Positions 17,142 through 25,289 are shown, numbered from the stretch's first letter. The stretch: DNA of 64,000 nucleotides from JBGMEA01 sp963674555 (GCA_963674555.1 OY771429.1:186001-250000); one strand, 5' to 3'. The notes: generated by a model not told the origin, from the sequence alone. Made by a program: numbers and translations.

Positions 17142-18455
17142 CTATAATTTCTTGCCTTCTAAATGAAATGTAGCTACTTTCGTAATTTGAACATCAATCG
17201 TATCTCCAATTTGACATTCTCCACTGAAATTCACTAATTTATTGCTCTTTGTTCTTCCACACATCATCTCATTATCCGTTTTCGATGGGCCTTCGACGAT
17301 CACTTCTACAATTTCATCTTGATAATGTAAAGAATTTTCTAACATGATCTGATACTGAAGATCCAATAAACGATCAAATCTTTCATGAATCACTTCTTTA
17401 GGGATTACTTCTTGCATATCCGCTGCTTTTGTACCTTTTCTCGGAGAAAAAATAAATGTAAAGGCTGCGTCAAATCTGCTTTTTTTCACAGTTTTGAGTG
17501 TCTCTAGAAAATCTTCTTCGCTCTCACTTGGAAATCCAACGATGATATCTGTCGATAATGTAATATCAGGTATTTTTTTTCGCAATTTGTCTATAATTGA
17601 TACGTATTTTTCTTGCGTGTAATGACGATTCATTAACGTTAATATTCGGTCGCTGCCTGACTGTAATGGCAGATGGATATTATTACAGATATTATCATGT
17701 GCCGCAATTGCATCAATCACATCTTCGGTAAGATCCTTTGGATTAGATGTCATAAAACGAATCCGTTCAATCCCGTCAATTAAGCTGACTTCATGAAGTA
17801 AAGTAGCAAAATCACATGGTTCATGCAAATTCTTGCCGTATGAATTCACATTTTGTCCCAATAGCATGATCTCTTTGCAACCGTCTTGTGCCAGTTCAGC
17901 TATCTCTGAGAGAATCGCGTTTTTTTCTCTGCTTTTTTCTCTACCACGCGTATACGGAACAATACAGTAAGAGCAAAAATTATCACATCCGTTCATAATC
18001 GTAACCAATGCTTTATGTTTGAATTCCCTTGTTATCGGAACATTTTCTTTAATGGAATCAACATCTTCTAAAACATGGCATATTTGTTTTCTATTCTCCA
18101 AATGATTTATAAGCATGTCTTCAAATTCAGGTATATTATGTGTTCCGAATATAATATCGACAAATCGATATTTTTTTTGTATGATCTCGATTATTTCAGG
18201 TTGTTGCATCATGCATCCACACACAGCAATGACCATATTTGGGTTATTGGCTTTAACTGCCTTGTAACTACCAAGATTACCAAAAAATCGATCGTCAGCG
18301 TTCTCACGTACGCTGCAAGTATTGATTACTAATACATCACATTGACGTGATTCATCTGTTTGTGTATATCCCATCGTGTTGAGGATCCCACTTATTTTTT
18401 CGGAATCGTTCTCATTCATTTGGCAACCAAACGTTATTATATTAAATGTTTTCAA
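17142..18455 (-). CDS. miaB: tRNA-2-methylthio-N6-dimethylallyladenosine synthase MiaB
   Basis: A 437-residue radical-SAM methylthiotransferase. The N-terminal UPF0004 domain binds the auxiliary 4Fe-4S cluster (FGCQMNENDSE, TCSVRENA, CGCMMQQP). The SAM cluster motif is CDNFCSYCIVPYTRGREKS. A C-terminal TRAM domain binds tRNA. The start is a TTG at 18455 with GGGAG 6 nt upstream, giving KTFNIITFGCQ as the normal N-terminus. The frame stays open much further upstream only because it runs antisense through tRNA-Pro. It is 19 bp from mutS, so probably the first gene of the repair/modification operon. Confidence 0.95.
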   Translation of the reverse strand: MKTFNIITFGCQMNENDSEKISGILNTMGYTQTDESRQCDVLVINTCSVRENADDRFFGNLGSYKAVKANNPNMVIAVCGCMMQQPEIIEIIQKKYRFVDIIFGTHNIPEFEDMLINHLENRKQICHVLEDVDSIKENVPITREFKHKALVTIMNGCDNFCSYCIVPYTRGREKSREKNAILSEIAELAQDGCKEIMLLGQNVNSYGKNLHEPCDFATLLHEVSLIDGIERIRFMTSNPKDLTEDVIDAIAAHDNICNNIHLPLQSGSDRILTLMNRHYTQEKYVSIIDKLRKKIPDITLSTDIIVGFPSESEEDFLETLKTVKKSRFDAAFTFIFSPRKGTKAADMQEVIPKEVIHERFDRLLDLQYQIMLENSLHYQDEIVEVIVEGPSKTDNEMMCGRTKSNKLVNFSGECQIGDTIDVQITKVATFHLEGKKL

Positions 18456-18555
18456 CCGATACTCCCATTTATAAATGCTTTTATCATTATAACACAAATC
18501 GCATATTTTTCTGCTTATCGACAGTAAAATCGTCATAGTTATATGTACTATTATA

Positions 18556-18584
18556 TTGACATTTAAATTTAAATATAGTACTAT
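18556..18584 (+). promoter_or_regulatory. Promoter of the tRNA-Pro/tRNA-CAU unit
   Basis: TTGACA (18556-18561), a 17-bp spacer and TACTAT (18579-18584), 16 bp before the first tRNA. Confidence 0.75.
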
Positions 18585-18599
18585 GTTAAAGCGAGTTTG

Positions 18600-18677
18600 C
18601 GAGGTGTAGCGCAGCTTGGCTAGCGCACATGGTTTGGGACCATGGGGCCGGGGGTTCGAATCCCTCCACCTCGACCA
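18600..18677 (+). tRNA. tRNA-Pro (UGG), CCA encoded
   Basis: The acceptor CGAGGTG pairs with CACCTCG. The anticodon arm is CATGG-TTTGGGA-CCATG with anticodon TGG, the T-arm has GGTTCGAATCC, and ACCA is encoded at the 3' end. Confidence 0.96.
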
Positions 18678-18691
18678 TCTCATTACATTGC

Positions 18692-18768
18692 GGGCCTTTA
18701 GCTCAGTTGGTTAGAGCAACCGGCTCATAACCGGTTTGTCCGGGGTTCAAGTCCCTGAAGGCCCACCA
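18692..18768 (+). tRNA. tRNA with CAU anticodon (Met elongator or Ile2), CCA encoded
   Basis: The acceptor GGGCCTT pairs with AAGGCCC. The anticodon stem ACCGG/CCGGT holds loop CTCATAA (anticodon CAT), with T-loop GGTTCAAGTCC and an encoded CCA. CAU tRNAs may be elongator Met or the Ile2 species modified by TilS. The GGxCCTT acceptor and overall sequence resemble Firmicute Ile2, but I cannot decide by eye. Confidence 0.93.
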
Positions 18769-18776
18769 TTTTTTTG

Positions 18777-18803
18777 AAGCAATTTGATCAGATTGCTTTT
18801 TTT
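18777..18803 (+). terminator. Terminator of the tRNA unit
   Basis: AAGCAAT pairs with ATTGCTT around TTGATCAG and is followed by a T-run. Confidence 0.8.
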
Positions 18804-18805
18804 AT

Positions 18806-18833
18806 TTGCTTCATATTTCGCAAATGTTATAAT
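18806..18833 (+). promoter_or_regulatory. Probable promoter of the 41-residue peptide gene
   Basis: TTGCTT, a 16-bp spacer and a perfect TATAAT (18828-18833), 36 bp before the start codon. It begins right after the tRNA terminator, so the small gene has its own transcript. Confidence 0.55.
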
Positions 18834-18869
18834 TAATTATATCAATAGTAATTTTAAGGAGGATTGATT

Positions 18870-18995
18870 ATGTCAGACGATAAACATATCAAACGTATCA
18901 AATCCGCAAAAGAAAATTTTCGCAAAGACGAGCGTATTAGCAAAAAAGGTGAAAGGTTAAAAAAAGAAGCCGTAAAAAAGAAACATAAAAAATAG
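18870..18995 (+). CDS. 41-residue highly basic peptide, unknown function
   Basis: An ATG with an ideal AAGGAGG at 7-nt spacing opens a 41-codon frame ending in TAG. It starts MSDDKHIKRIKSAKENFRK and ends EAVKKKHKK; Lys and Arg make up well over a third of residues, with no Cys, Trp or membrane segment. It is likely one charged helix. It has its own promoter and a terminator shared with rplT on the other strand. I do not recognise a family. The basic charge suggests nucleic-acid or ribosome binding (inference). Confidence 0.7.
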   Translation: MSDDKHIKRIKSAKENFRKDERISKKGERLKKEAVKKKHKK

Positions 18996-19012
18996 TCAAT
19001 CTTAATCATAAT

Positions 19013-19046
19013 AAAAAATCACTGATATAATACCAGTGATTTTTAT
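19013..19046. terminator. Bidirectional terminator between the small basic gene and rplT
   Basis: AAAATCACTG pairs with CAGTGATTTT around a 9-nt loop. A- and T-tracts flank both sides, so it serves both convergent transcripts. Confidence 0.8.
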
Positions 19047-19052
19047 TTTTTA

Positions 19053-19409
19053 CTATTTTAATGCGCTTTTGGCTGTATTTGCTAAATCTGAAAATGCGTT
19101 ACTGTCATTCATAGCTAAATCTGCAAGGATCTTTCGATCGATTTCCACACCTGCCACTTTAAGACCGTTCATAAAACGTGAGTAACTCATATCATTCATG
19201 CGAGCTGCAGCGTTTATCCTGGTGATCCATAATTTACGCATCTCTCTTTTTTTCTGCTTTCTTCCGATATAAGCACTTCGTAAAGCTCTCATAACCGCTT
19301 CATTAGCAGATCTGTATAATTTGGATTTAGCTCCGTAATATCCTTTGGCCTGTTTTAAAACTTTTTTATGTTTCTTTTTAGCGTTTAAGCCTTTTTTTAC
19401 TCTTGCCAT
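19053..19409 (-). CDS. rplT: Ribosomal protein L20
   Basis: 118 residues, the standard L20 length. It has a basic N-terminal extension (ARVKKGLNAKKKHKKVLKQ) threading 23S rRNA and a globular C-terminal domain (YSRFMNGLKVAGVEIDRKILADLA). It is the last gene of infC-rpmI-rplT. L20 is the usual feedback repressor of this operon in low-GC Gram-positives, acting on the leader upstream of infC. Confidence 0.98.
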   Translation of the reverse strand: MARVKKGLNAKKKHKKVLKQAKGYYGAKSKLYRSANEAVMRALRSAYIGRKQKKREMRKLWITRINAAARMNDMSYSRFMNGLKVAGVEIDRKILADLAMNDSNAFSDLANTAKSALK

Positions 19410-19424
19410 TTCTCATTTCCTCCC

Positions 19425-19619
19425 TTATCTCACAATGATTTGAGCGATATTCGATGCATCAGCTGCTGATACGTAACCGCCCTTTCGAAGATTTCTTTTT
19501 CGTTTCTGAGATTTTTTGTTAAGAATATGATTTTTATAAGCAGAAGAGCGTTTGATTACTCCTGATTTCTTTCTTTTAAATCTCTTTGAGGCACCTCTGT
19601 GCGACTTCATTTTAGGCAT
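19425..19619 (-). CDS. rpmI: Ribosomal protein L35
   Basis: 64 residues starting PKMKSHRGASKRFKRKKSG, the invariant L35 N-terminus. The ATG at 19619 has GGAGGG 6 nt upstream. The open frame extends further 5' over the infC end, but that part is not L35-like. It lies 15 bp upstream of rplT. Confidence 0.97.
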   Translation of the reverse strand: MPKMKSHRGASKRFKRKKSGVIKRSSAYKNHILNKKSQKRKRNLRKGGYVSAADASNIAQIIVR

Positions 19620-19645
19620 AATAATCCCTCCGTATAGTTTGTATA

Positions 19646-20155
19646 TTATTTCTTCGGTGCTAAATACATTACGTAATTCCGACCCTCTTTTTTCGGTGGC
19701 TTTTCCATGATGCAGCATTCTTCACCTAAAGTATCTTTTATCTTTAGGAGCAACTCTCTGCCTCTTTCCATATACGCCATCTCACGTCCGCGAAAACGCA
19801 CAGAAACTTTTACTTTATTCCCCTCTCCGAGGAATTTTTGAATGTTTCTGATCTTTACATCTAAATCATGTTGTTGTACTCTGACGGACGTTCTGATTTC
19901 TTTGGTGGTTACCGTTTTTTGATTTTTCTTCGACTCTTTTTCTTTTCTGTTTTGTTCATAACGGAATTTTCCATAATCGAGGATTTTACAAACAGGCGGT
20001 TTAGCATTCGGTGAAACATTCACCAGATCCAATTCCTTTTCATCTGCGAGTTGCAACGCTTTTTCGAGCGGCATAACACCGACCATTTTTCCTGTCTCAT
20101 CTAAGAGTCTAACTTCTTTAGCCCGAATTTGTTCGTTAATTTGAAATTCTTTTAT
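19646..20155 (-). CDS. infC: Translation initiation factor IF-3, non-canonical start
   Basis: About 170 residues. The N-domain (INEQIRAKEVRLLDETG, MPLEKALQLADEKELDLVNV), linker (CKILDYGKFRYEQNRKEK) and C-domain (VSVRFRGREMAY, MYLAPKK) are all normal. The conserved N-terminus lies upstream of the first ATG (20086), and no ATG, GTG or TTG occurs in that stretch. The start must be AUA at 20155 (GGAGG 9 nt upstream) or AUU at 20161 (3 nt from the SD). Rare AUU-type starts on infC are known: IF-3 rejects non-canonical starts and so represses its own synthesis. I chose AUA by spacing. Confidence 0.93.
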   Translation of the reverse strand: MKEFQINEQIRAKEVRLLDETGKMVGVMPLEKALQLADEKELDLVNVSPNAKPPVCKILDYGKFRYEQNRKEKESKKNQKTVTTKEIRTSVRVQQHDLDVKIRNIQKFLGEGNKVKVSVRFRGREMAYMERGRELLLKIKDTLGEECCIMEKPPKKEGRNYVMYLAPKK

Positions 20156-20161
20156 TCGAAT

Positions 20162-20281
20162 TCACCTCCAATAAAAAAGACTGCATGAAATTGCAGCCAA
20201 TAGATATTAAAATTAAACATCTATTATTTACCTTACAACGTTAGTCGGAAGGTGAGAAGCAATTCCTTCTACTTTTCACGT
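20162..20281 (-). promoter_or_regulatory. L20/IF3 operon leader with attenuator
   Basis: The ~120-nt untranslated leader before infC contains a TTGCTTCTCACCTTCC segment typical of Firmicute infC/L20 leaders. It also has an attenuator hairpin, GGCTGCA paired with TGCAGTC around ATTTCA, followed by TTTTTT (20173-20198), right before the SD. L20 binding upstream should favour this terminator, as shown for Bacillus. Assignment to the Rfam L20 leader is by appearance only. Confidence 0.75.
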
Positions 20282-20286
20282 TTATA

Positions 20287-20315
20287 AATATACCATTTTA
20301 TATTGCAATTGTCAA
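20287..20315 (-). promoter_or_regulatory. infC operon promoter
   Basis: On the - strand, TTGACA (20315-20310), a 17-bp spacer and TATATT (20292-20287) lie just upstream of the leader. The -35 region abuts the end of the ABC ATPase gene. Confidence 0.8.
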
Positions 20316-20319
20316 ATTT

Positions 20320-21078
20320 TTACAGTATTTTATTCAAAAATTCTTTTGTTCGACTATTTGTTGGATTGGTAAATATTTTATCAGGACTCCCCTCTTCGAC
20401 AATCCTGCCATCATCCATAAAAACAACACGGCTTCCTACTTCTTTTGCAAAATTCATTTCGTGTGTAACTACGATCATCGTCATTCCATCAAGAGCCAAG
20501 CGTTTCATAACTTCCAAAACTTCTCCGACCAATTCAGGATCCAAAGCAGATGTAGGTTCGTCAAACAACATGATCTTCGGTTCCATAGCTAAAGCTCTTG
20601 CTATAGCGACTCTTTGCTGTTGCCCACCTGAAAGCCTTGAGGGATATTCGTCTGCTTTATCAGACAAACCGACTTTATCCAATAAGATTTTCGCTTTGGA
20701 TTCCGCAACATCACTACTTACGTTACGAACGACCATGGGGGCTAATGTTAAATTTTCTAAAACTGTTTTATGCGGGAATAAATTAAAGCGTTGAAATACC
20801 ATTCCTAATTCAGCGCATAATTCGGCTACTTGCTTTGTGGAAATTTGTACAATATCTTTATCGTTCTCTCTGTGTGAAACCAATTCATCTTCAATAAATA
20901 TTTTACCATCTGTAATGGTTTCAAGATGATTCAGACAACGTAATAAAGTACTTTTCCCGGAACCCGAAGGACCAATCACACAAACCACTTCACCTTTTGT
21001 AACTTCAAAATTTATTTGATCCAGTACTTGAAGTTTCCCGAAAAATTTATTAACATTTTCAACTTTTATCATTGACAT
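20320..21078 (-). CDS. Amino-acid ABC transporter ATP-binding protein (GlnQ type)
   Basis: A 252-residue ATPase of the polar amino-acid uptake family. It has Walker A GPSGSGKST at residues 32-40, the signature LSGGQQQRVAIARAL, Walker B IMLFDEPTSALDPE and the switch VVTHEM. It powers the permease encoded just upstream (10 bp) with the binding protein before that. It is the last gene of the operon and converges on nothing; the infC promoter begins beyond its stop on the same strand. Confidence 0.95.
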   Translation of the reverse strand: MSMIKVENVNKFFGKLQVLDQINFEVTKGEVVCVIGPSGSGKSTLLRCLNHLETITDGKIFIEDELVSHRENDKDIVQISTKQVAELCAELGMVFQRFNLFPHKTVLENLTLAPMVVRNVSSDVAESKAKILLDKVGLSDKADEYPSRLSGGQQQRVAIARALAMEPKIMLFDEPTSALDPELVGEVLEVMKRLALDGMTMIVVTHEMNFAKEVGSRVVFMDDGRIVEEGSPDKIFTNPTNSRTKEFLNKIL

Positions 21079-21088
21079 ATGACTACCC

Positions 21089-21742
21089 CTATTCGTACTT
21101 TCCGGTTACTTTTTCTAATTTTTGGAATGCTACACTGGATATCGTTGTTAAAAACAAATAGATAAAACCAGCGTAGAAATAATACATCCAATCCCCTGCT
21201 GCAGCAAATTGTCTTGTAACGCGCATCAATTCTGTCATCCCTATTATAGAAACCAAGGAACTGTCTTTCAATATCATTGTAAATTCATTACTGAATGGCG
21301 GTATGACTCGTTTAATTGTTTGTGGCACAATAACTTTTAACATCGCTTGAGAATAACTCATACCCAAAGCTTTTGCTGCTTCCATTTGTCCTTTATCGAT
21401 TGATTCAATCCCCGCTCTAATAATTTCAGCGATGTATGCTGCCGTATTCATTGCCAAAGCAATAATTGCAGCTGTGAAAGTCGGAAATAGGAATTGTATA
21501 TTAAACAGATCACGAAACATGATTGGTACCATATAATAGATAACCATGATTTGAAGTAACAATGGCGTCCCTCTAAAAACCCAGATATAAACCCAAGCAA
21601 TTTTTTGTAATATTTTACTTTTCGAAATTTTCATAAATGCAATCAAAAATGCACCTACAACCCCGATCGATATACTGAGTAAAGTCAATTCGATCGATAG
21701 CCATGTACCTTCAAGTATTTTTATTATTTGTATGTTTGTCAT
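21089..21742 (-). CDS. Amino-acid ABC transporter permease (HisMQ family)
   Basis: A 217-residue integral membrane protein with about five membrane spans and the EAA loop (EAAKALGMSYSQAMLKVIVPQ) that docks on the ATPase. The motif VFRGTPLLLQIMV is typical of the His/Glu/Gln permease subfamily. Only one permease gene is present, so it should form a homodimer. It follows the substrate-binding gene after an intergenic terminator. Confidence 0.94.
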   Translation of the reverse strand: MTNIQIIKILEGTWLSIELTLLSISIGVVGAFLIAFMKISKSKILQKIAWVYIWVFRGTPLLLQIMVIYYMVPIMFRDLFNIQFLFPTFTAAIIALAMNTAAYIAEIIRAGIESIDKGQMEAAKALGMSYSQAMLKVIVPQTIKRVIPPFSNEFTMILKDSSLVSIIGMTELMRVTRQFAAAGDWMYYFYAGFIYLFLTTISSVAFQKLEKVTGKYE

Positions 21743-21880
21743 TGCATCACCTCATTCAATCAGTGTTAATGGAGACGTACCGTAATAAATATACCATCAT
21801 ATAATAAAAATTAAAAGCTTTTTTCCATAAATAAAGGAATGTAATTATATCTAAAAACAATACTTACTAAAGCAAATTAA

Positions 21881-21914
21881 AAAAAGAGCCGATATTTATA
21901 AATATCGGCTCTTT
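21881..21914 (-). terminator. Intra-operon terminator after the binding-protein gene
   Basis: AAAAGAGCCGATATTTA mirrors TAAATATCGGCTCTTTT with T-tracts on both sides. It lies between the binding-protein stop and the permease start, so most transcripts should end here and a minority read into the permease and ATPase genes. Confidence 0.85.
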
Positions 21915-21935
21915 TCTATGTTTTTCAATATAGAC

Positions 21936-22745
21936 TTATTTTAGTTCCATATCAATATTCTGTGTTGCATCAGCGTCTAAGTATTTTTCTGACAATGTGG
22001 ATAATGTTCCATCTTCATGCAATTCGGCAATCGCTGCGTTAATAGCTTCTTGCAATTCAGTGTTACCGTATTTCATAGCAACGCCAAACGGTTCATTTGT
22101 CAATTTAGCATCACTCATTTGATAACTATCAGGATCTTCAGCAATATAATAAAGTGCTACTGCTGCATCTGTTACAACTGCATCAACATATCCGGCTTTT
22201 AAAGCAAGAAATGCTTGTTGGATCGTATCATATTCAGTAAGTGTGAAATCTACAGTTTCCATATATTTTTTGCATGCCTCTGATGAAGTGGTAACTTGTT
22301 GTACGCCAACATTTTTACCTGCTAAATCTTCGGGAACCTGTACATCTTCATACCCATTTCTTACCGCAATATACTGACCGTTACTCATATATGCATCCGA
22401 AAGCAACATATCCGTACTGTCAATTCTGTCTTGTGTGATACTTACAGCTGAAATAACGACATCATATTTATCAGCTTCCAATCCAAGGAATATTCCATCC
22501 CAAGCCATTTCAACGAATTCTATTTCAAGTCCTAATTTTTCGCCTAACGCTTCAGCGAATTCAATATCAAAACCTACTAAGTTAGCTTCGTCATCCTTAT
22601 ATTCCATCGGTGGGTATTCCGGTTCGGTTGCAACCATTAATACGCCTTCTTTGATTGTCATCTCTTGTGTTGACGAGTTGGTGCAAGCACCTAGCGAAAA
22701 GACGATCAAGACAACCATTAGTACTACAATGATTTTTTTGTTCAT
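21936..22745 (-). CDS. Amino-acid ABC transporter substrate-binding lipoprotein
   Basis: 269 residues with a lipoprotein signal peptide ending LGAC (lipidated Cys at residue 20), then a bilobed SBP_bac_3 domain: YPPMEYKDDEANLVGFDIEFAEALGEKLG, GIFLGLEADKYDVVISAVSIT, then the hinge and DAVVTDAAVALYY. It captures a polar amino acid (Cys, Gln, Glu or Arg-type; specificity not readable) and feeds the permease. Its promoter is TTGACA-N17-TATATT. Confidence 0.94.
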   Translation of the reverse strand: MNKKIIVVLMVVLIVFSLGACTNSSTQEMTIKEGVLMVATEPEYPPMEYKDDEANLVGFDIEFAEALGEKLGLEIEFVEMAWDGIFLGLEADKYDVVISAVSITQDRIDSTDMLLSDAYMSNGQYIAVRNGYEDVQVPEDLAGKNVGVQQVTTSSEACKKYMETVDFTLTEYDTIQQAFLALKAGYVDAVVTDAAVALYYIAEDPDSYQMSDAKLTNEPFGVAMKYGNTELQEAINAAIAELHEDGTLSTLSEKYLDADATQNIDMELK

Positions 22746-22777
22746 TTTTCCCTCTCCTTAATATTTATAATAAATGT

Positions 22778-22806
22778 AATATACTAGATATATATTATTT
22801 TGTCAA
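22778..22806 (-). promoter_or_regulatory. Promoter of the amino-acid ABC operon
   Basis: On the - strand, TTGACA (22806-22801), a 17-bp spacer and TATATT (22783-22778), followed by AGGAGAGGG before the binding-protein ATG. Confidence 0.8.
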
Positions 22807-22876
22807 GTTTATATTGTATTTTTATCAATTAATATGCATATTTATTCATTGCGTCATATTTGAACTTTAGGAATAT

Positions 22877-22913
22877 AAAAAAAGATCGATCTTTTTCGAT
22901 CGATCTTTTTTTA
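22877..22913 (-). terminator. Terminator after the small Cys protein gene
   Basis: AAAAAAAGATCGATC pairs with GATCGATCTTTTTTT around a short loop. The stem is symmetric, but the upstream gene is on the - strand. Confidence 0.85.
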
Positions 22914-22930
22914 TTTAGTTAAAACTATTT

Positions 22931-23257
22931 TTAGACTTCTTCATCTAATACAACAGAATTGAGAACATCCAGTGCATCCAACAATGTTGTTATTTCTGCA
23001 CACAATTCATCGCATTCACAATCCATGCCGGCTTTTTTTGCATCATAGCAAACTTTGCCCAATTCTTTATATTTTTTCGCCAACGCATATTCAACTTTTT
23101 CAATTTCAATTTTCTTTTTAGCGCTGTCTACTATTTGACCGGTTTTTTCACCAACAGTTTGCGCAATTTCTCCGGCTTTTTTCGTTGCTTGTTCTGCAAA
23201 GACTTTTGCCTTCGCCATAATGTCATCCATTTTGTCTTTTAATTCATCATTATCCAT
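22931..23257 (-). CDS. Small helical, Cys-containing protein of unknown function
   Basis: 108 residues. Residues 1-60 form a charged amphipathic helix with repeated A/K/E patterns (AKVFAEQATKKAGEIAQTVGEKTGQ) resembling coiled-coil or stress-type (LEA-like) repeats. The C-terminal part has four cysteines (VCYDAKKAGMDCECDELCAE), spaced C-x10-C-x-C-x3-C, which could bind zinc or form disulfides. There is no signal peptide, so it is cytoplasmic. It is a single-gene unit with its own terminator and a GAGGATT SD. Similar proteins occur in gut Clostridia without a known role; I do not assign one. Confidence 0.8.
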   Translation of the reverse strand: MDNDELKDKMDDIMAKAKVFAEQATKKAGEIAQTVGEKTGQIVDSAKKKIEIEKVEYALAKKYKELGKVCYDAKKAGMDCECDELCAEITTLLDALDVLNSVVLDEEV

Positions 23258-23365
23258 TTTGAATCCTCCTCACAAGAATTGCTTTTATTATATCATATTT
23301 CATTTTCAAATTGCATTATTTTTTATAGATTGGGCTCAACTGGATGTATTATAATCATACTCTAA

Positions 23366-25273
23366 TCAAAAGCGCTTTGTTTCAATATCCCGAAGTAATT
23401 TTTCCAATGCCGCATTAACATCAACAGCACCTTCATTTCCTTCGCGATATGATCGTATATTGACTTGATTGGCATCTTGTTCATTTTCCCCTATAACGAA
23501 CATATACGGGATTTTCTGGATTTGTGCTTCTCTGATTTTATATCCTAATTTTTCATTGCGATCATCAAGTTCAATTCTGATGCCTTTCTGTTTAAATTGC
23601 TGCATGATTTTTTGTCCGTATTCACTATAAGCCTCATTGACAGTAATGATTCTGGACTGTATTGGAGCTAACCATGTCGGAAAAGCACCGGCGAAATGTT
23701 CTGTCAAGATACCGATAAATCGTTCAATACTTCCGAAAATAACACGATGTATCACAACAGGTCTGTGCTTCTCACCGTCAGAGCCGATATAATTCAAATC
23801 GAAACGTTCGGGCATCTGAAAATCAAGTTGGATCGTACCGCATTGCCATGTACGACCGATACTGTCTTTTAAATGAAAATCGATTTTTGGCCCATAGAAT
23901 GCTCCGTCACCGGGATTTATTTTATATTGATCTCCTCTGCTTTCAAGCACTTGAATCAATGCATTTGTCGCCAAATTCCATTGTTCGTCTGTACCGATCG
24001 ACTTTTCAGGCTTAGTCGATACTTCCATAGCATACTCAAATCCGAATATACCGTATACATAATCGATAAAATCGATTACTCCCGAAACTTCATCAACTAT
24101 CTGATCCTCGCTCATGAATATATGAGCATCGTCTTGCGTGAAATTTCGTACGCGCATCAAACCATGTAAAGCTCCGCTCTTTTCATGACGATGAACTATT
24201 CCCAATTCTGCATATCGTATCGGTAGTTCTTTATAAGAATGCATCGTACGATTGTACAGTAACATTCCGCCGGGGCAATTCATAGGTTTAACCGCAAATT
24301 CACGTTCATCGATTTCAGTAAAATACATATTTTCTTTGTAATTTTCCCAATGTCCTGAACGACGCCACATATCCGCATCTAAAATAATAGGCGTTTTGAT
24401 CTCTTCATACCCTCTTTTGGTGTGTTCTTCGCGCCAGAAATTCTCAAGCTCATTTCGTATTACCATCCCTTTCGGATGGAAGAATGGAAACCCGGGACCT
24501 TCATCCATCAAAGAATACAGATCCAATTCTTTACCGAGTTTACGATGGTCTCGTTTTTTTGCTTCTTCGATCATTTCCAAGTATTCTTCCAGTTGCGCTT
24601 TTTTTGGAAAAGTGATACCATAGATCCTTTGTAACATTTTATTGTTTTCATCGCCACGCCAGTATGCCCCCGCTAAAGAGAGTAATTTGACTGCTTTGAT
24701 AACTGATAAGTCCATTAAATGTGGTCCTGTACACATGTCAAAAAAATCGCCTTGTTCATAAAAACTGATCTCAGCATTTTCATCAAGTGCGTTTATCAGT
24801 TCTACTTTATAGGTTTCACCTGCTTCAAGTTCCTTAGAGATCGCTTCTTTGCGCGATAAAACATATCGTTCGATCAAAGGATTTTCCTTGATTATCTTTC
24901 TCATCTCTTCTTCGATTTGTTCCAATATCTCAGGTGTAAACGTAACATCGACATCGAAATCATAATAGAATCCGGCATCGATAGCAGGTCCTATCGCAAG
25001 CTTAGCTTGCGGATAAAGTCTCTTCACTGCTTGAGCGAGAACGTGTGAGGATGTATGCCAAAAGGCATCTTTACCTTCATTATCGTCAAATGTATAAAAC
25101 TGAATCGTACTATCCTCAGAAATAGCAGTTCTTAAATCGGATTCTGCACCGTTGATACAAGCAGAAAATACTTTTTTTGCAAAAGACGTACTAATCGACT
25201 CAGCAATTTCAATAGCCTTAATTCCACTTTCGAACTCACGTACTGTCTTGTCTGGAAATGTAATTTTAATCAT
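23366..25273 (-). CDS. thrS: Threonyl-tRNA synthetase
   Basis: A 635-residue class II synthetase with all standard modules: an N-terminal TGS domain (MIKITFPDKTVREFES), an editing domain with HTSSHVLAQAV (HxxxH), catalytic motif 2 around RVRNFTQDDAHIF, the zinc-site region FAVKPMNCPGG, and an anticodon-binding domain at the end. The ATG at 25273 follows GGAGG. A longer frame from a TTG would overlap the SD and is rejected. Expression is set by the T-box leader immediately upstream. Confidence 0.97.
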   Translation of the reverse strand: MIKITFPDKTVREFESGIKAIEIAESISTSFAKKVFSACINGAESDLRTAISEDSTIQFYTFDDNEGKDAFWHTSSHVLAQAVKRLYPQAKLAIGPAIDAGFYYDFDVDVTFTPEILEQIEEEMRKIIKENPLIERYVLSRKEAISKELEAGETYKVELINALDENAEISFYEQGDFFDMCTGPHLMDLSVIKAVKLLSLAGAYWRGDENNKMLQRIYGITFPKKAQLEEYLEMIEEAKKRDHRKLGKELDLYSLMDEGPGFPFFHPKGMVIRNELENFWREEHTKRGYEEIKTPIILDADMWRRSGHWENYKENMYFTEIDEREFAVKPMNCPGGMLLYNRTMHSYKELPIRYAELGIVHRHEKSGALHGLMRVRNFTQDDAHIFMSEDQIVDEVSGVIDFIDYVYGIFGFEYAMEVSTKPEKSIGTDEQWNLATNALIQVLESRGDQYKINPGDGAFYGPKIDFHLKDSIGRTWQCGTIQLDFQMPERFDLNYIGSDGEKHRPVVIHRVIFGSIERFIGILTEHFAGAFPTWLAPIQSRIITVNEAYSEYGQKIMQQFKQKGIRIELDDRNEKLGYKIREAQIQKIPYMFVIGENEQDANQVNIRSYREGNEGAVDVNAALEKLLRDIETKRF

Positions 25274-25289
25274 TATTGGTACCTCCAAA

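Noticed and set aside
18456..18683. Upstream extension of the miaB frame (WRDSNPRPHGPKP...)
   Set aside because: It is antisense translation of tRNA-Pro, a well-known false protein N-terminus; the SD-supported TTG at 18455 gives normal MiaB.
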